Shown piece after piece: positions 39,137 through 49,206 of a stretch of DNA of 64,000 nucleotides. The position numbers and the translations under genes are program-made. Under the pieces are notes generated by a model that was given only the letters and a program-made list of their open reading frames with translations, was not told the origin of the DNA and ran no database searches. Numbering within the stretch: position 1 is the first letter of the stretch; the number at the start of each line of letters is the position of its first letter. The DNA comes from Burkholderia lata (GTDB taxonomy: Bacteria; Pseudomonadota; Gammaproteobacteria; Burkholderiales; Burkholderiaceae): NCBI RefSeq assembly GCF_000012945.1, contig NC_007511.1:2418001-2482000 (forward strand), given 5' to 3'.

Positions 39137-39895
39137 CTAGAACCGCAGCGACAGGCAGGTCAGGCCGCCGTCCATCTTGCGGAACTCGCTCGTATCGATC
39201 ACGTGCAGCGGCAGCCCGAGCGACGCGATCGCATCGTGCACGCGCGGGTAACCGGCCGGCGTGATCAACGTGCCGTTCACGCGCAGCGTGTTGCCCGCGT
39301 ATTCGTCGGCGGCCGAAATCGCGATCCGGCGATAGTCGGCGAATGCCGGATGCGCGGCCAGCGCTTCGGTCACGAGCAGCGTGTCGTCGCCGAGCGCGTT
39401 GACGACCGACTTGAGATGCAGGCCGGCACCCACCGGCACCGCGACGACCGAATAGCCGTAGCGCGACACCAGCGAGTCGAATGCGGCGATGCCTTCGGCA
39501 TCGGTACGGCCCGTCAGGCCGATGTAGAAGCGCTTGCCGACCTGCATCACGTCACCGCCGTCGAGACGGCCGTCCTGCATCGGCAGCAAGTCGCGATGCG
39601 CGGCCAGCGCCGCTTCGATGTGCACCGTCTCGCCACGCCGTGCGGGTGCCCCCGGGCGCGTGATCACCGCGAATTCCGGCGTCACGACTGCGGTGTCCTC
39701 GACGAAGTGCGAATCGGGGAACGCGTCCAGCGGCGGCAGTTCGGTCAGCTCGACGCCGAGCGTGCGCAGCGCGTCGCAGTAAGCGTGGAACTGCGTGAGC
39801 GTCTTGTCGTAATCGGGCGCGCCGAGTTCGGCGGTGGTCAGGCCCGCGCCACAGGACGGCGCGGGACGGCGAACGATCGCTTGCGTGAATTGCAT
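39137..39895 (-). CDS. dimethylargininase-like amidinotransferase/hydrolase (DDAH)
   Basis: 252 residues of the pentein fold. DSHFVEDTAVV holds the substrate-binding Glu/Asp, GRLDGGDVMQVGKRFYIGLTGRT the middle signature, LHLKSVVNALGDDTLL the catalytic His, and MDGGLTCLSLRF the catalytic Cys near residue 247. It would cleave methylated arginine to citrulline and methylamines. Start at the ATG with GGAGG 5 bases upstream rather than the ATG three to eight codons before it. Its context (Lrp regulator, basic amino acid permease) suits arginine-derivative use. Confidence 0.87.
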   Translation of the reverse strand: MQFTQAIVRRPAPSCGAGLTTAELGAPDYDKTLTQFHAYCDALRTLGVELTELPPLDAFPDSHFVEDTAVVTPEFAVITRPGAPARRGETVHIEAALAAHRDLLPMQDGRLDGGDVMQVGKRFYIGLTGRTDAEGIAAFDSLVSRYGYSVVAVPVGAGLHLKSVVNALGDDTLLVTEALAAHPAFADYRRIAISAADEYAGNTLRVNGTLITPAGYPRVHDAIASLGLPLHVIDTSEFRKMDGGLTCLSLRF

Positions 39896-40104
39896 CGACT
39901 CCTCCATGGTCAGTGCCACACCCGTGCTTCACACGGGGCGGCTGCGTTGTGTCCAGACCATTATCGGAAGCCAAATTGCGCAATTCGCGTCGATTTCAGC
40001 TGCACAGACAGCCGATTACGTCGAATTACGCGCGGCACGCAGCGGTTTCGGCAGACGGCCGTTCATCGCCTGGCGAACGGCCGCTTTCACCTGCGGCACG
40101 CCGG

Positions 40105-41355
40105 CTACACGCCCGCCCCGAACCCCATCTGCGAACGGCCGAGCGCCGTGAGATCACCCTCCCCGCCGCGCCCGTCGAATTCGACCTCGAAATGATCGGC
40201 CGGGAAATCGGGCGGGCTCTCGCCGCGCAGGAACGCGGCCCGCTGGCGCTGCAGGTATGCGTCGTTCTTCGCGCAACCGGGCGCAGCGGCGATGTACATC
40301 ACGTTACTGTCGCCGCTACCGCGGTGCGCATCCTCGACCGCGTGCACGACGTCGCCGTGCCAGAACACCGCGTCGCCCGGCTCCATGTGCGGGATCGGCA
40401 CCAGCGCGTCGAGCAGCAGCGCGTGCCATTCGGGCCGGATCGACAGCGCGCGGCCCGGACGCGCGCCGCACAGGTCGTCGTCGGCCACGTCGTCCTGCAG
40501 CGCACGCAGCACGACGAAGGCCATCGCGTTCGCGACCGGGATCAACTGCAGCGTACCGTCGCCGGGCCCCTGCGGCGTCAGCGCGGTCCAGCCCTGGAAC
40601 GTGCGGAACATCGAGCACACGGCCGGCGACGGAATCTCCTCGACGTCCGGCCGGAACGCCGCATCGAACGGGTCGTAATCGCGCCAGCGGCCGGCCAGCA
40701 CGTGTCGGTAGACCTGGCGAAAATTCGCGCCGAGCCAGCGTTCGACGGAACCGCCATCGACGTGCGGCGACAGCCCGAGCGACGTCGAGCCCGGCGGGCG
40801 GCGGCGAATCCGGTCCGCATAGGCCGGCACCTGGTCGGGATCGAAGTGCGTGCGCCCGCCGTCCGCGTGCCGCCACAGGCGGTTCAGGAACACGCGCGCC
40901 TGGGTCAGTGCGGGCGACTGGCGCGCAGCCACCTGCGGCTTCGACCAGTAGACGCCGTAGATCTGCGGCTGGCCCGACGCGAGGTTGCCGAAATAGCGGT
41001 CCTCGGCACGTGCGTGCAACCGTTCGGCGAAGCGGTTCGCGTCCAGGTAGGCGCCGATCTCGTCGTTCCAGTCGCGCGCCTGCTGCGCATCGAATACGCC
41101 ACGGATCACGACCGCGCCATGCGTGCGGATCGCAGCAATCGCTTGCGGATCGACAGATCCGCCCGCGATGTCCGCGAACGGCACCACCGGAATCACGTCA
41201 TGGCCCTGCGCATGCGCACGCCGGATCGCGTCGACCTGGCGCGCGATATCGCCCTCCAGTTCGCGAAACGTGACCGCGTAATTGGGCAGGTCGGCGCGCA
41301 GTGCCCGTTTCGCGTCGCGAATGGCGGCAGGCAGGTCGTCAATCGTCAGTTGCAT
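40105..41355 (-). CDS. DUF1479 family protein (YbiU-like, dioxygenase fold)
   Basis: 416 residues of the DUF1479/YbiU family. LSPHVDGGSVERWLG contains an HxD pair and DAVFWHGDVVHAVEDAHRG a distal His, a facial triad like that of Fe(II)/2-oxoglutarate oxygenases; this is suggestive, not proved. RTHGAVVIRGVFDAQQARDWNDEI resembles the start of such folds. Substrate unknown. It is 109 bp downstream of the VOC gene and 209 bp upstream of the DDAH gene, all on the same strand. Confidence 0.82.
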   Translation of the reverse strand: MQLTIDDLPAAIRDAKRALRADLPNYAVTFRELEGDIARQVDAIRRAHAQGHDVIPVVPFADIAGGSVDPQAIAAIRTHGAVVIRGVFDAQQARDWNDEIGAYLDANRFAERLHARAEDRYFGNLASGQPQIYGVYWSKPQVAARQSPALTQARVFLNRLWRHADGGRTHFDPDQVPAYADRIRRRPPGSTSLGLSPHVDGGSVERWLGANFRQVYRHVLAGRWRDYDPFDAAFRPDVEEIPSPAVCSMFRTFQGWTALTPQGPGDGTLQLIPVANAMAFVVLRALQDDVADDDLCGARPGRALSIRPEWHALLLDALVPIPHMEPGDAVFWHGDVVHAVEDAHRGSGDSNVMYIAAAPGCAKNDAYLQRQRAAFLRGESPPDFPADHFEVEFDGRGGEGDLTALGRSQMGFGAGV

Positions 41356-41464
41356 CGTGGTCTCCTCGCTGACAGGTGTCGTGTGTGCTGTCAGCGTACG
41401 GCCGGTGCGCGGCCGCGATTGCCACTATCCGGCCAACTACCGATACAATCCGGACAACCGTGCA

Positions 41465-41854
41465 TCACTCCGGACGATGGCAGACCACGCACAGCTTGTT
41501 GCCGTCCGGATCGCGGAAATAGGCGCCGTAGTAGTCGCGGTGATAGTCCGGCCGCAGGCCCGGCGGCCCTTCGCAGGCGCCGCCGTGACGCAGCGCGAGC
41601 GCGTGGCAGCGATCGACGTGCGCGCGGGTCGGCGCAACGAACGCGATCGTGTGGCCATTGCCCGGTTCGGGTGCACGGCCATCGAGCGGCTGGCCGAAGA
41701 AGAACAACGGCCGGTCGGTGTCGGCCGGCATCCAGCCCGACCAGCCATCCGGCTCGCGGAATTTCAGGCGCAGCCCGAGTTCCGCAAACAGCGGCGCGTA
41801 GAAATCGAAGGCGCGCGCGGTGTCGGTCACACCCACGCAAACATGTGAAAACAT
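41465..41854 (-). CDS. VOC (glyoxalase/bleomycin resistance) superfamily protein
   Basis: 129 residues with the VOC beta-alpha-beta-beta-beta pattern: starts FSHVCVGVTDTARAFDFYAPLF with a metal-ligand His and ends GAYFRDPDGNKLCVVCH with the family DPDGN signature. Probably a small metal-dependent lyase, isomerase or dioxygenase; substrate unknown. It is divergent from an AraC regulator gene (72 bp), which may control it. Start ATG gives MFSHVCVG. Confidence 0.8.
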   Translation of the reverse strand: MFSHVCVGVTDTARAFDFYAPLFAELGLRLKFREPDGWSGWMPADTDRPLFFFGQPLDGRAPEPGNGHTIAFVAPTRAHVDRCHALALRHGGACEGPPGLRPDYHRDYYGAYFRDPDGNKLCVVCHRPE

Positions 41855-41926
41855 GGCATCGCTCCGTCGTGACGATCGCTCACGATCATGCCACGGCGCA
41901 ATGCCCGCCCTCGCCCGGAGGCCGTG

Positions 41927-42904
41927 ATGAAACCGCAGTACGAGCACGTGACGTTCGCCCCCGGCTGTTCGATCCGCGTCTATCACCGCCAGCTCGCGCG
42001 CATCCCGTTCGAGTGGCATCGCCATCCCGAGTACGAACTGACGCTGACGCTCAACAGCCGCGGCCGGCGCTTCATCGGCGATCACGTCGCGCACTACGCG
42101 GACGACGACCTGGTGCTCGTGCCGCCCAACCTGCCGCATACCTGGTCGTCGAATGCCCGCATCGATCGCGATGCCCCCGAAGTCGCGCTCGTCATCTGGT
42201 TCGACGGCGACTGGGCGCGGCGTCTGGCCGACTGTTGCCCGGAATACGCGCCGCTGCGCTCGTTGCTGAGGCGTGCCGCACCGGGCCTGCGCTTCGACAC
42301 GGACGCGGCCCGCGCGATGCGCGCGCGGTTGCCGCAGTTGCTCGATCCGTCGCCCCGCACACGGCTCGCGGCCGCGCTCGACACGCTCGCCGATCTCGCG
42401 GAAGCCGGCGGCGAACCGCTCGCCACCGCGCACGCGTACGACCGGGCCGACGGCACGACGCCGCCCGCCAACGTGGCCGCACCGGAAGCCGAACGACTCG
42501 ACCGCGTACTCGACGCGATCGACCGGCACTTCCACGAACCGCTGCGCATCGACGCGCTCGCCGCCGCTGCGCACATGTCCGAACGCACTTTGCAGCGCCT
42601 GTTCGTCCGGCATCTCGGCGAAAGCGTCGGCCGCTACGTGCAGCGGCTGCGGCTCGCGCACGCGTGCCGTCATCTCGTCGGCACCGACTGGCCGATCGCG
42701 ACCGTGGCCGCGCGCTGCGGCATTCCGAATGCCGCGAACTTCAACCGCCAGTTCCTCGCCGCGCGCGGGATGACGCCCGGCGCATACCGGCAGTTCTTCG
42801 TGCAGCACGGCCACGCACCCGACGACGACGCACCCGCACTCGACACGCGCCCGCCATCGCTCGAGCGCCGCGCCGCCCCGAACGAACCGCGGCCGCACAA
42901 ATGA
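41927..42904 (+). CDS. AraC family transcriptional regulator with cupin sensor domain
   Basis: 325 residues. An N-terminal cupin-like arm (FEWHRHPEYELTLTLNSRGRRFIGDH, DDLVLVPPNLPHTW) comes first, then two AraC HTH motifs (residues about 200-300: LRIDALAAAAHMSERTLQRLFVRHLG and WPIATVAARCGIPNAANFNRQFLAARGMTPGAYR). GGAGG 5-9 bases before the ATG (or GTG one codon earlier) fixes the start. It faces the VOC and DUF1479 genes, the likely targets. Confidence 0.88.
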   Translation: MKPQYEHVTFAPGCSIRVYHRQLARIPFEWHRHPEYELTLTLNSRGRRFIGDHVAHYADDDLVLVPPNLPHTWSSNARIDRDAPEVALVIWFDGDWARRLADCCPEYAPLRSLLRRAAPGLRFDTDAARAMRARLPQLLDPSPRTRLAAALDTLADLAEAGGEPLATAHAYDRADGTTPPANVAAPEAERLDRVLDAIDRHFHEPLRIDALAAAAHMSERTLQRLFVRHLGESVGRYVQRLRLAHACRHLVGTDWPIATVAARCGIPNAANFNRQFLAARGMTPGAYRQFFVQHGHAPDDDAPALDTRPPSLERRAAPNEPRPHK

Positions 42905-42906
42905 AA

Positions 42907-42936
42907 ACACCCCGACGGGGTGACCCGTCGGGGTGT
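42907..42936. terminator. bidirectional terminator between araC-type gene and gltA
   Basis: A perfect 13-bp stem ACACCCCGACGGG/CCCGTCGGGGTGT with a 4-base loop just after the AraC gene stop. On the minus strand it is followed by TTTTCATTTG, giving a U run for gltA. Confidence 0.85.
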
Positions 42937-42993
42937 CGTGGCGTTGCGATCGCCCACGCGAGCGGCCTGCCGGCCGTTCGCGCGGCGCACGAC

Positions 42994-44295
42994 TTAACGT
43001 GCGTTGAGCGGCTTCGCTTCGCGCGGCGTATCGCCGATGAACAGCTGACGCGGACGGCCGATCTTCTGTTCCGGATCGCCGATCATTTCGTTCCACTGTG
43101 CGATCCAGCCGACCGTACGTGCCATCGCGAAGATACACGTGAACATCGACGTCGGGATGCCCAGCGCGCGCTGGACGATGCCCGAGTAGAAGTCGACGTT
43201 CGGGTACAGCTTGCGCGACACGAAGTATTCGTCTTCCAGCGCGATCTTCTCGAGCTGCATCGCGAGCTTGAACAGCGGGTCGTCGTGCAGGCCCAGTTCG
43301 TTCAGCACTTCGTAGCACGTTTCGCGCATCAGCTTCGCACGCGGGTCGTAGTTCTTGTACACGCGGTGACCGAAGCCCATCAGCTTCACGCCCGAATTCT
43401 TGTCCTTCACCTGCTTGATGAATTCGGGGATGTTGTCCGGCGAACCGATCTGCTCGAGCATGTTCAGCGCGGCTTCGTTCGCACCACCGTGCGCCGGGCC
43501 CCACAGACAGGCGATACCGGCAGCGATACAGGCGAACGGGTTCGCGCCCGACGAGCCGGCCAGACGGACGGTCGACGTCGATGCGTTCTGCTCGTGGTCT
43601 GCGTGCAGGATCAGGATACGGTCGAGTGCGCGGACGAGCACGTCGTTGACCTTGTACTCTTCGCACGGGTTCGAGAACATCATGTGCATGAAGTTCGCGC
43701 TGTACGACAGCGAGTTCTTCGGGTACACGAACGGCTGACCGATGCTGTACTTGTACGCCATCGCGACGAGCGTCGGCAGCTTCGCGATCATGCGGATCGC
43801 CGACACTTCACGGTGACGCGGATCGTTGATGTCGAGCGAGTCGTGGTAGAACGCCGACAGCGCGCCGACTGCAGCGACCAGGATCGCCATCGGGTGCGCG
43901 TCGCGACGGAAGCCACGGAAGAAGAAGTGCATCTGCTCGTGCACCATCGTGTGCTTCGTGACGGTGTCGACGAATTCCTTCTTCTGCGCGGCGTTCGGCA
44001 GCTCGCCCTTCAGCAGCAGGTAGCAGCTTTCGAGGAAGTCCGCATTTTGCGCGAGGTTGTCGATCGGGTAGCCGCGGTACAGCAGCTCGCCCTTGTCGCC
44101 GTCGATGTACGTGATCGCCGAATTACAAGCTGCCGTCGACATGAAGCCCGGGTCGTACGTGAACTTGCCGGTCTGGCCGTACAGCTTGCGGATGTCGATT
44201 ACGTCCGGGCCCATCGTGCCCTTGTAAATCGGCAGTTCGACGCTCGGCGAGTTGTCGCTGAACGATAGCGTGGCTTTAACATCAGACGGAGTCAT
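42994..44295 (-). CDS. gltA: citrate synthase
   Basis: A 433-residue type II (hexameric, NADH-sensitive) citrate synthase, entry of acetyl-CoA into the TCA cycle. Signatures are [53 protein letters not shown] (His near 270), [16 protein letters not shown] (catalytic His) and the catalytic Asp in the C-terminal [10 protein letters not shown]. Last gene of the sdhCDABE-gltA block, 53 bp after sdhE. Confidence 0.97.
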   Translation of the reverse strand: MTPSDVKATLSFSDNSPSVELPIYKGTMGPDVIDIRKLYGQTGKFTYDPGFMSTAACNSAITYIDGDKGELLYRGYPIDNLAQNADFLESCYLLLKGELPNAAQKKEFVDTVTKHTMVHEQMHFFFRGFRRDAHPMAILVAAVGALSAFYHDSLDINDPRHREVSAIRMIAKLPTLVAMAYKYSIGQPFVYPKNSLSYSANFMHMMFSNPCEEYKVNDVLVRALDRILILHADHEQNASTSTVRLAGSSGANPFACIAAGIACLWGPAHGGANEAALNMLEQIGSPDNIPEFIKQVKDKNSGVKLMGFGHRVYKNYDPRAKLMRETCYEVLNELGLHDDPLFKLAMQLEKIALEDEYFVSRKLYPNVDFYSGIVQRALGIPTSMFTCIFAMARTVGWIAQWNEMIGDPEQKIGRPRQLFIGDTPREAKPLNAR

Positions 44296-44348
44296 GGCAC
44301 ATCCTCAATCGAAATAAAGAAACGGGATTCGATAACGGGCGTAACGCG

Positions 44349-44621
44349 TTACACGTTGCGCAGCATCTCCAACAGCCGGTGAATGTCCGGGCTGTCTAGG
44401 TCGCCTTCTGGTTCCTTGCGCGCGAGGAGCAAGTCCATCAGGTCGTTGTCGCTCAGATCGAGCAGGCGCGACAACGCGCCTACGTCTGCATCGGTGAGGT
44501 CATGCTCGTATCTGCTGAAGAAACGCTCGAAAATGATGTCGTTCTCCAGCAGACCCCGCCGCGCGCGCCAGCGAAGGCGCGCGCGGCGGTGCGGGTCGGA
44601 TTGATGCGAATCGTCGCTCAT
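44349..44621 (-). CDS. sdhE: FAD assembly factor SdhE (succinate dehydrogenase assembly factor 2)
   Basis: A 90-residue protein needed to attach FAD to SdhA. The family RGxxE motif is in RARRGLLENDIIFERFF near residues 18-30, and the helical body LLDLSDNDLMDLLLARKEPEGD is typical. It lies 7 bp after sdhB and before gltA, a common place for it in beta-proteobacteria. Confidence 0.92.
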   Translation of the reverse strand: MSDDSHQSDPHRRARLRWRARRGLLENDIIFERFFSRYEHDLTDADVGALSRLLDLSDNDLMDLLLARKEPEGDLDSPDIHRLLEMLRNV

Positions 44622-44628
44622 GCCGACC

Positions 44629-45330
44629 TTAAACCGCGCGGCGGACCATCAGTTCCTTGATCTTGCCGATCGCCTTCGTCGGGTTCAGGCCCTTCGGGCA
44701 AACGTCGACGCAGTTCATGATCGTGTGGCAACGGAACAGACGGTACGGGTCTTCCAGGTTGTCGAGACGCTCGCCGGTGGCGGTGTCGCGGCTATCCGCG
44801 ATGAAGCGGTAAGCCTGCAGCAGGCCCGCCGGGCCGACGAACTTGTCCGGGTTCCACCAGAAGCTCGGGCACGACGTCGAGCAGCTTGCGCACAGAATGC
44901 ACTCGTACACGCCGTCGAGCTCGTCGCGCTCTTCCGGCGACTGGAGACGTTCCTTCTCCGGCGGCGGCGCGTCGTTGATCAGGTACGGCTTGATCGAGTG
45001 GTACTGGTTGAAGAAGTGCGTCATGTCGACGATCAGGTCACGCACGACGGGCAGGCCCGGCAGCGGACGCAGCACGATCTTCTGCGGCAGGTCGTTCAGG
45101 TTCGTGAGACACGCGAGACCGTTCTTGCCGTTGATGTTCATCGCGTCCGAACCGCACACGCCTTCACGGCACGAACGGCGGAACGACAGCGTCTCGTCCA
45201 CGGCCTTCAGTTTGACCAGTGCGTCGAGCAGCATGCGCTCGTGCTCGAGCTCCAGCTCGTACGTCTGCATGCGCGGCGCTGCGTCCTTGTCCGGATCGTA
45301 GCGGTAGACTTCAAAAATGCGTTTTGCCAT
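44629..45330 (-). CDS. sdhB: succinate dehydrogenase iron-sulfur subunit
   Basis: 233 residues. The N-terminal 2Fe-2S ferredoxin domain ([26 protein letters not shown]) is followed by a C-terminal part with two cysteine sets ([16 protein letters not shown] and [17 protein letters not shown]) for the 4Fe-4S and 3Fe-4S clusters. It passes electrons from SdhA to the membrane subunits. 21 bp after sdhA. Confidence 0.97.
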   Translation of the reverse strand: MAKRIFEVYRYDPDKDAAPRMQTYELELEHERMLLDALVKLKAVDETLSFRRSCREGVCGSDAMNINGKNGLACLTNLNDLPQKIVLRPLPGLPVVRDLIVDMTHFFNQYHSIKPYLINDAPPPEKERLQSPEERDELDGVYECILCASCSTSCPSFWWNPDKFVGPAGLLQAYRFIADSRDTATGERLDNLEDPYRLFRCHTIMNCVDVCPKGLNPTKAIGKIKELMVRRAV

Positions 45331-45351
45331 TTCGGATTCCTTTGACTCGGC

Positions 45352-47130
45352 TTAGAACGTGCGCGGCTTCGGCGGCACGGATTCGACCGTCAGCGGCTTC
45401 ATTTGAACCGGCTTGTAGTCGAGGCGATCGCCTTCGCTGTACCACAGCGTGTGGCGCAGCCAGTTCTCGTCGTCGCGGTGTTCGTAGTCGCTGTGGGCGT
45501 GTGCGCCACGGCTTTCCTTGCGCGCTTCCGCCGACACCATCGTTGCGCGAGCAACTTCGATCAGGTTCTCCAGCTCGAGCGCTTCGACGCGCGCGGTGTT
45601 GAACACCTTCGACTTGTCCTTCAGGTGGATGTTTTGCACGCGCGCCGCCAGGCCGGCCATCTCGTCGACGCCTTCCTTCAGCAGTTTCGACGTGCGGAAC
45701 ACACCTGCATGCTTCTGCATCGTTGCGCGGATGTCGTTCGCGACGTCCTGCGTGTATTCACCCGAGGTCGACTTGTCGAGCTTCGCCAGGCGTGCCAGCG
45801 AGAATTCGCCTGCATCGGCCGGCAGCGGCTTGTGTTCCTTCTGGTTCTTCACGTGCTCGACGATGTGGTTGCCGGCCGCACGGCCGAACACCACGAGGTC
45901 CAGCAGCGAGTTCGTGCCGAGGCGGTTCGCGCCGTGCACGGACACGCACGAGCATTCGCCCACTGCGTAGAAGCCGTTGACCGGATCCTTGTGACCGCCG
46001 CGCGTCGTGCCGACGACCTGACCGTGGATGTTGGTCGGGATGCCGCCCATCTGGTAGTGGATCGTCGGGACGACCGGGATCGGTTCCTTGATCGCGTCGA
46101 CGTTCGCGAACTTCAGCGCGATTTCGCGGATCGACGGCAGACGCTTCATGATCGTCTCGGCGCCGATGTGCGACAGGTCGAGCAGCACGTGATCCTTGTT
46201 CGGACCCACGCCACGGCCTTCCTTGATTTCCTGGTCCATCGAACGCGACACGAAGTCACGCGGCGCCAGATCCTTCAGCGTCGGCGCGTAGCGCTCCATG
46301 AAACGCTCGCCGTTCGCATTGCGCAGGATACCGCCTTCGCCGCGCACGCCTTCGGTGATCAGCACGCCCGCGCCGGCCACGCCGGTCGGGTGGAACTGCC
46401 AGAACTCCATGTCCTGCAGCGCGATGCCCGAACGCGCAGCCATGCCGAGGCCGTCGCCGGTGTTGATGAACGCGTTGGTCGATGCCGCGAAGATCCGGCC
46501 TGCGCCGCCCGTCGCGAACAGCGTGGTCTTGCCTTCCATGATGTAGACGTCACCCGTCTCCATCTCGAGGGCCGTCACGCCGAGTACGTCGCCTTCCGCG
46601 TCGCGGATCAGGTCGAGCGCCATCCATTCGACGAAGAACTGCGTCTTCGCTTCGACGTTCTGCTGGTACAGCGTGTGCAGCAGCGCGTGACCGGTACGGT
46701 CGGCGGCCGCGCATGCGCGCTGGACCGGCTTCTCGCCGTAGTTCGCGGTGTGGCCGCCGAACGGGCGCTGGTAGATCGTGCCGTCCGCGTTACGGTCGAA
46801 CGGCATGCCGAAGTGCTCGAGTTCGTACACGACGTTCGGCGCTTCACGGCACATGAATTCGATCGCGTCCTGGTCGCCGAGCCAGTCGGAGCCCTTGATC
46901 GTGTCGTAGAAGTGGAAGTGCCAGTTGTCTTCGCTCATGTTGCCGAGCGACGCACCGATACCGCCCTGCGCGGCCACCGTGTGCGAACGCGTCGGGAACA
47001 CCTTCGACAGCACGCCGACCGACAGGCCCGCGCGCGACAGTTGCAGCGCTGCGCGCAAGCCGGAGCCGCCCGCGCCGACGATCACCACGTCGAACTTGCG
47101 ACGCGGGAGGTTAGATTTGATTGCAGCCAT
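45352..47130 (-). CDS. sdhA: succinate dehydrogenase flavoprotein subunit
   Basis: 592 residues. FAD-binding [18 protein letters not shown]; His50 in [10 protein letters not shown] is the covalent FAD attachment site; active-site loops [22 protein letters not shown] and [21 protein letters not shown]. The SdhE product in the same cluster helps flavinylation. It begins 3 bp after sdhD. Confidence 0.97.
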   Translation of the reverse strand: MAAIKSNLPRRKFDVVIVGAGGSGLRAALQLSRAGLSVGVLSKVFPTRSHTVAAQGGIGASLGNMSEDNWHFHFYDTIKGSDWLGDQDAIEFMCREAPNVVYELEHFGMPFDRNADGTIYQRPFGGHTANYGEKPVQRACAAADRTGHALLHTLYQQNVEAKTQFFVEWMALDLIRDAEGDVLGVTALEMETGDVYIMEGKTTLFATGGAGRIFAASTNAFINTGDGLGMAARSGIALQDMEFWQFHPTGVAGAGVLITEGVRGEGGILRNANGERFMERYAPTLKDLAPRDFVSRSMDQEIKEGRGVGPNKDHVLLDLSHIGAETIMKRLPSIREIALKFANVDAIKEPIPVVPTIHYQMGGIPTNIHGQVVGTTRGGHKDPVNGFYAVGECSCVSVHGANRLGTNSLLDLVVFGRAAGNHIVEHVKNQKEHKPLPADAGEFSLARLAKLDKSTSGEYTQDVANDIRATMQKHAGVFRTSKLLKEGVDEMAGLAARVQNIHLKDKSKVFNTARVEALELENLIEVARATMVSAEARKESRGAHAHSDYEHRDDENWLRHTLWYSEGDRLDYKPVQMKPLTVESVPPKPRTF

Positions 47131-47133
47131 TCT

Positions 47134-47502
47134 TTACACTCTCCAGAGAATCTGCGCGGCATAGCCCGCACATGCGAGCAGCCAGACGATGGTCAGCGAT
47201 TGCAGCAGCAGGCGCACACCGACGGGCTTCACGTAGTCCATCCAGATGTCGCGCACGCCGACCCATGCGTGGTAGAAGAGGGAAAGCAGCATCACGAAGG
47301 TTGCGAGCTTCATCCATTGCGCGGCGAAGATCGATGCCCAGCCTTCGTACGAGAAATCGTGCGCGCCGAAGAACAGGACGAGCAGAATGACCGTGTAGAC
47401 CGCCATGATCGTGGCGGTGATGCGCTGCGCAAGCCAGTCGCGCAGGCCGTAGTGAGCGCCGACGACGAGGCGCTTCGAGCCGATTCGGTTATTGGCTGCC
47501 AT
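47134..47502 (-). CDS. sdhD: succinate dehydrogenase membrane anchor subunit
   Basis: 122 residues with three membrane segments (about 30-50, 58-80 and 95-115), beginning with a basic arm (NRIGSKRLVVGAHYGLRDWLAQRI). The heme-ligand His is expected in LLSLFYHAWVGVRDIWMDYVKP, with the tyrosine and aspartate of the quinone site nearby. It overlaps neither neighbour: 4 bp after sdhC and 3 bp before sdhA. Confidence 0.93.
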   Translation of the reverse strand: MAANNRIGSKRLVVGAHYGLRDWLAQRITATIMAVYTVILLVLFFGAHDFSYEGWASIFAAQWMKLATFVMLLSLFYHAWVGVRDIWMDYVKPVGVRLLLQSLTIVWLLACAGYAAQILWRV

Positions 47503-47506
47503 TTTC

Positions 47507-47923
47507 TTAGAATGCTCCGAACAGTTTGAGTGCCATGGCGATCGTCAGGGCGATCGAGACGACAAAGACGACGACTGCCGTCCGCTTGCCGCCTTCCTTC
47601 GTGACGGCGTCGTGGTTGACGTCCATCAGCAGGTGGCGAATGCCGGCGCAGAAATGGTGGAAGAAGGCCCACGACAGTGCGAGGACGATCAGCTTGACGA
47701 TGATGTTGGAGAGGAATTGCTTGAAGCCTTCGAAGCTGAGTTCGGACGTGAGACTCTGGTCGAAGAGGAACAGCAGGAACGGCAGGAACAAGAACAGCAG
47801 CGCGCCGCTGACTCGATGGAGAATCGACAATATCGCTGCCAGCGGCATGCGATATTTCATCGTGATATCGCCGAATCCGATGTTCCGGTATTCCGGTCTC
47901 GGCTTTCTTACTGCATCAGTCAT
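47507..47923 (-). CDS. sdhC: succinate dehydrogenase cytochrome b556 subunit
   Basis: 138 residues with three membrane segments. RPEYRNIGFGDITMKYRMPLAAILSILHRVSGALL holds the family SILHRxSG signature of the quinone site, and FFHHFCAGIRHLLMDVNHD holds the heme-ligand His. First gene of the sdhCDABE-gltA block. A TAAAAT -10-like box lies about 35 bases upstream; no convincing -35 partner. Confidence 0.95.
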   Translation of the reverse strand: MTDAVRKPRPEYRNIGFGDITMKYRMPLAAILSILHRVSGALLFLFLPFLLFLFDQSLTSELSFEGFKQFLSNIIVKLIVLALSWAFFHHFCAGIRHLLMDVNHDAVTKEGGKRTAVVVFVVSIALTIAMALKLFGAF

Positions 47924-48093
47924 GCTAGACCCCTACTATGTTGTCACACTAATCCGCGATTTTAGCGCCTTTTTATATCGCGCTGCAGCGAAAGTCTGCT
48001 CTGGATAGTTGCGCGAACAAGAACAAAGGCGGCCCGAAACGTGCTTCGCGAACGTGGGGATCGCGAACGCACTCGGCTTGAGCCGATACACCG

Positions 48094-48909
48094 TCAACTC
48101 AAGTCATTCTGATAGTAGTACCCGGTTGTGACATACCAGCCGCGACGCACTTCCACCGGCCGGTCTCCGTATGTATAGGACACGCGCTCGACCGACAGCA
48201 AAGGAAAACCTGCCGGCACGTGCAGCAGGTCGGCCACCGCCGGCTCTGCCGCCACCGCGCGGATCTTCTCCGTCGCGCGGATCATCCGCGTGCCGAACTC
48301 CGTCTCGAACATCGCGTAGAGCGGCCCCTTGTACTCGCTCAACCGCTCGAACGTGAGCCCGCGGAACATCGCGCCCGGCAGCCAGATCTCGTCCAGCACG
48401 GTCACTTCGTTCTCGAACTCCAGCAGGCGGCGCACCTGCACGACGGGATCGGCCGGCTTCAGGTCGAGCTGCCGCGCGATCTCGGCCGGCGCGCGCAGGC
48501 GCCGGCATTCGAGCAGACGGCTCACGTGCGGATGCTCGGCACCGTCGTCGGCCAGCAGCCGCAGGAAGCGGAACTGCGCGCGATCTTCATTGTGCGTCGC
48601 AACAAAAGTACCCTTGCCCTGCCGCCGGACCACGAGGTTTTCGGCAGCCAGCTCGTCGATCGCCTTGCGGACGGTGCCCTGGCTGACCTTGTAGCGGGCC
48701 GCGAGCTCCACTTCGCTCGGGATGATCTCGCCCGGCTTCCACTCACCGGTTTCGAGACTTTGCGTGATTAATGACTTAATCTGCTGGTATAACGGGCTGA
48801 ACGTCGGCGACGGCGCAGCCGCAGGCGAAGATGCGGGATCGCTCGCGCCCGGCTGCCCTGGGCCGCCTGCGCCGGTCTGATTCGCGGTATTCGCCTGGTT
48901 CGATGTCAT
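48094..48909 (-). CDS. GntR family (HutC/UTRA) transcriptional regulator
   Basis: 271 residues. A Gly/Ala/Pro-rich tail is followed by a GntR winged helix (PLYQQIKSLITQSLETGEWKPGEIIPSEVELAARYKVSQGTVRKAIDELAAENLVVRRQGKGTFV; residues about 40-105) and a UTRA effector domain (about 115-265; LDEIWLPGAMFRGLTF, ERVSYTYGDRPVEVRRGWYVTTGYYYQNDL). It sits between the sdh-gltA and mdh-acnA halves of the TCA cluster, divergent from mdh, with a 16-bp palindrome in the gap, so it probably governs TCA genes. A start three codons upstream (48918) is also possible. Confidence 0.87.
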   Translation of the reverse strand: MTSNQANTANQTGAGGPGQPGASDPASSPAAAPSPTFSPLYQQIKSLITQSLETGEWKPGEIIPSEVELAARYKVSQGTVRKAIDELAAENLVVRRQGKGTFVATHNEDRAQFRFLRLLADDGAEHPHVSRLLECRRLRAPAEIARQLDLKPADPVVQVRRLLEFENEVTVLDEIWLPGAMFRGLTFERLSEYKGPLYAMFETEFGTRMIRATEKIRAVAAEPAVADLLHVPAGFPLLSVERVSYTYGDRPVEVRRGWYVTTGYYYQNDLS

Positions 48910-48966
48910 GGCGCGCATTTCATCACAAACCGCACTTTTAAGTCCACTCAATTTCCGCAAAACATC

Positions 48967-48982
48967 TGTCTTATATAAGACA
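48967..48982. promoter_or_regulatory. 16-bp palindrome, likely operator of the GntR regulator
   Basis: TGTCTTATATAAGACA is a perfect palindrome in the 297-bp gap between the GntR gene and mdh. A possible mdh -10 box TATGAT (48983-48988) abuts it, so a bound repressor would block the promoter. Even-length palindromes of this kind are normal operators for the HutC-type GntR group. No second full copy was seen before sdhC, gltA or acnA in this window. Confidence 0.65.
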
Positions 48983-49206
48983 TATGATACCGTTTGACTT
49001 TGAGCGAGACGGCTCCTACACTCCGGGTCGAGCAAGGGTTCGCGGGTGCAAAAGCGCGTCCCCGGCTACGTGCCACGGCCGTCTCCAGGTTCACCGCGTC
49101 TGCCATCGCGAGTCCTCCGCCCTGCTTCAATGCAACACTCCGCACAACGCGCATAGAATGGCGTTTTCGCGAGTGTCCAACGCTTCACCCGTCCTGGAGA
49201 TTTTCA

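Noticed and set aside
39913..44268. 1451-codon open frame on the plus strand across several genes
   Set aside because: Runs antisense to DUF1479, VOC and gltA genes and through the AraC gene in another frame; composition is Arg/Ala/Pro-rich with no motif.
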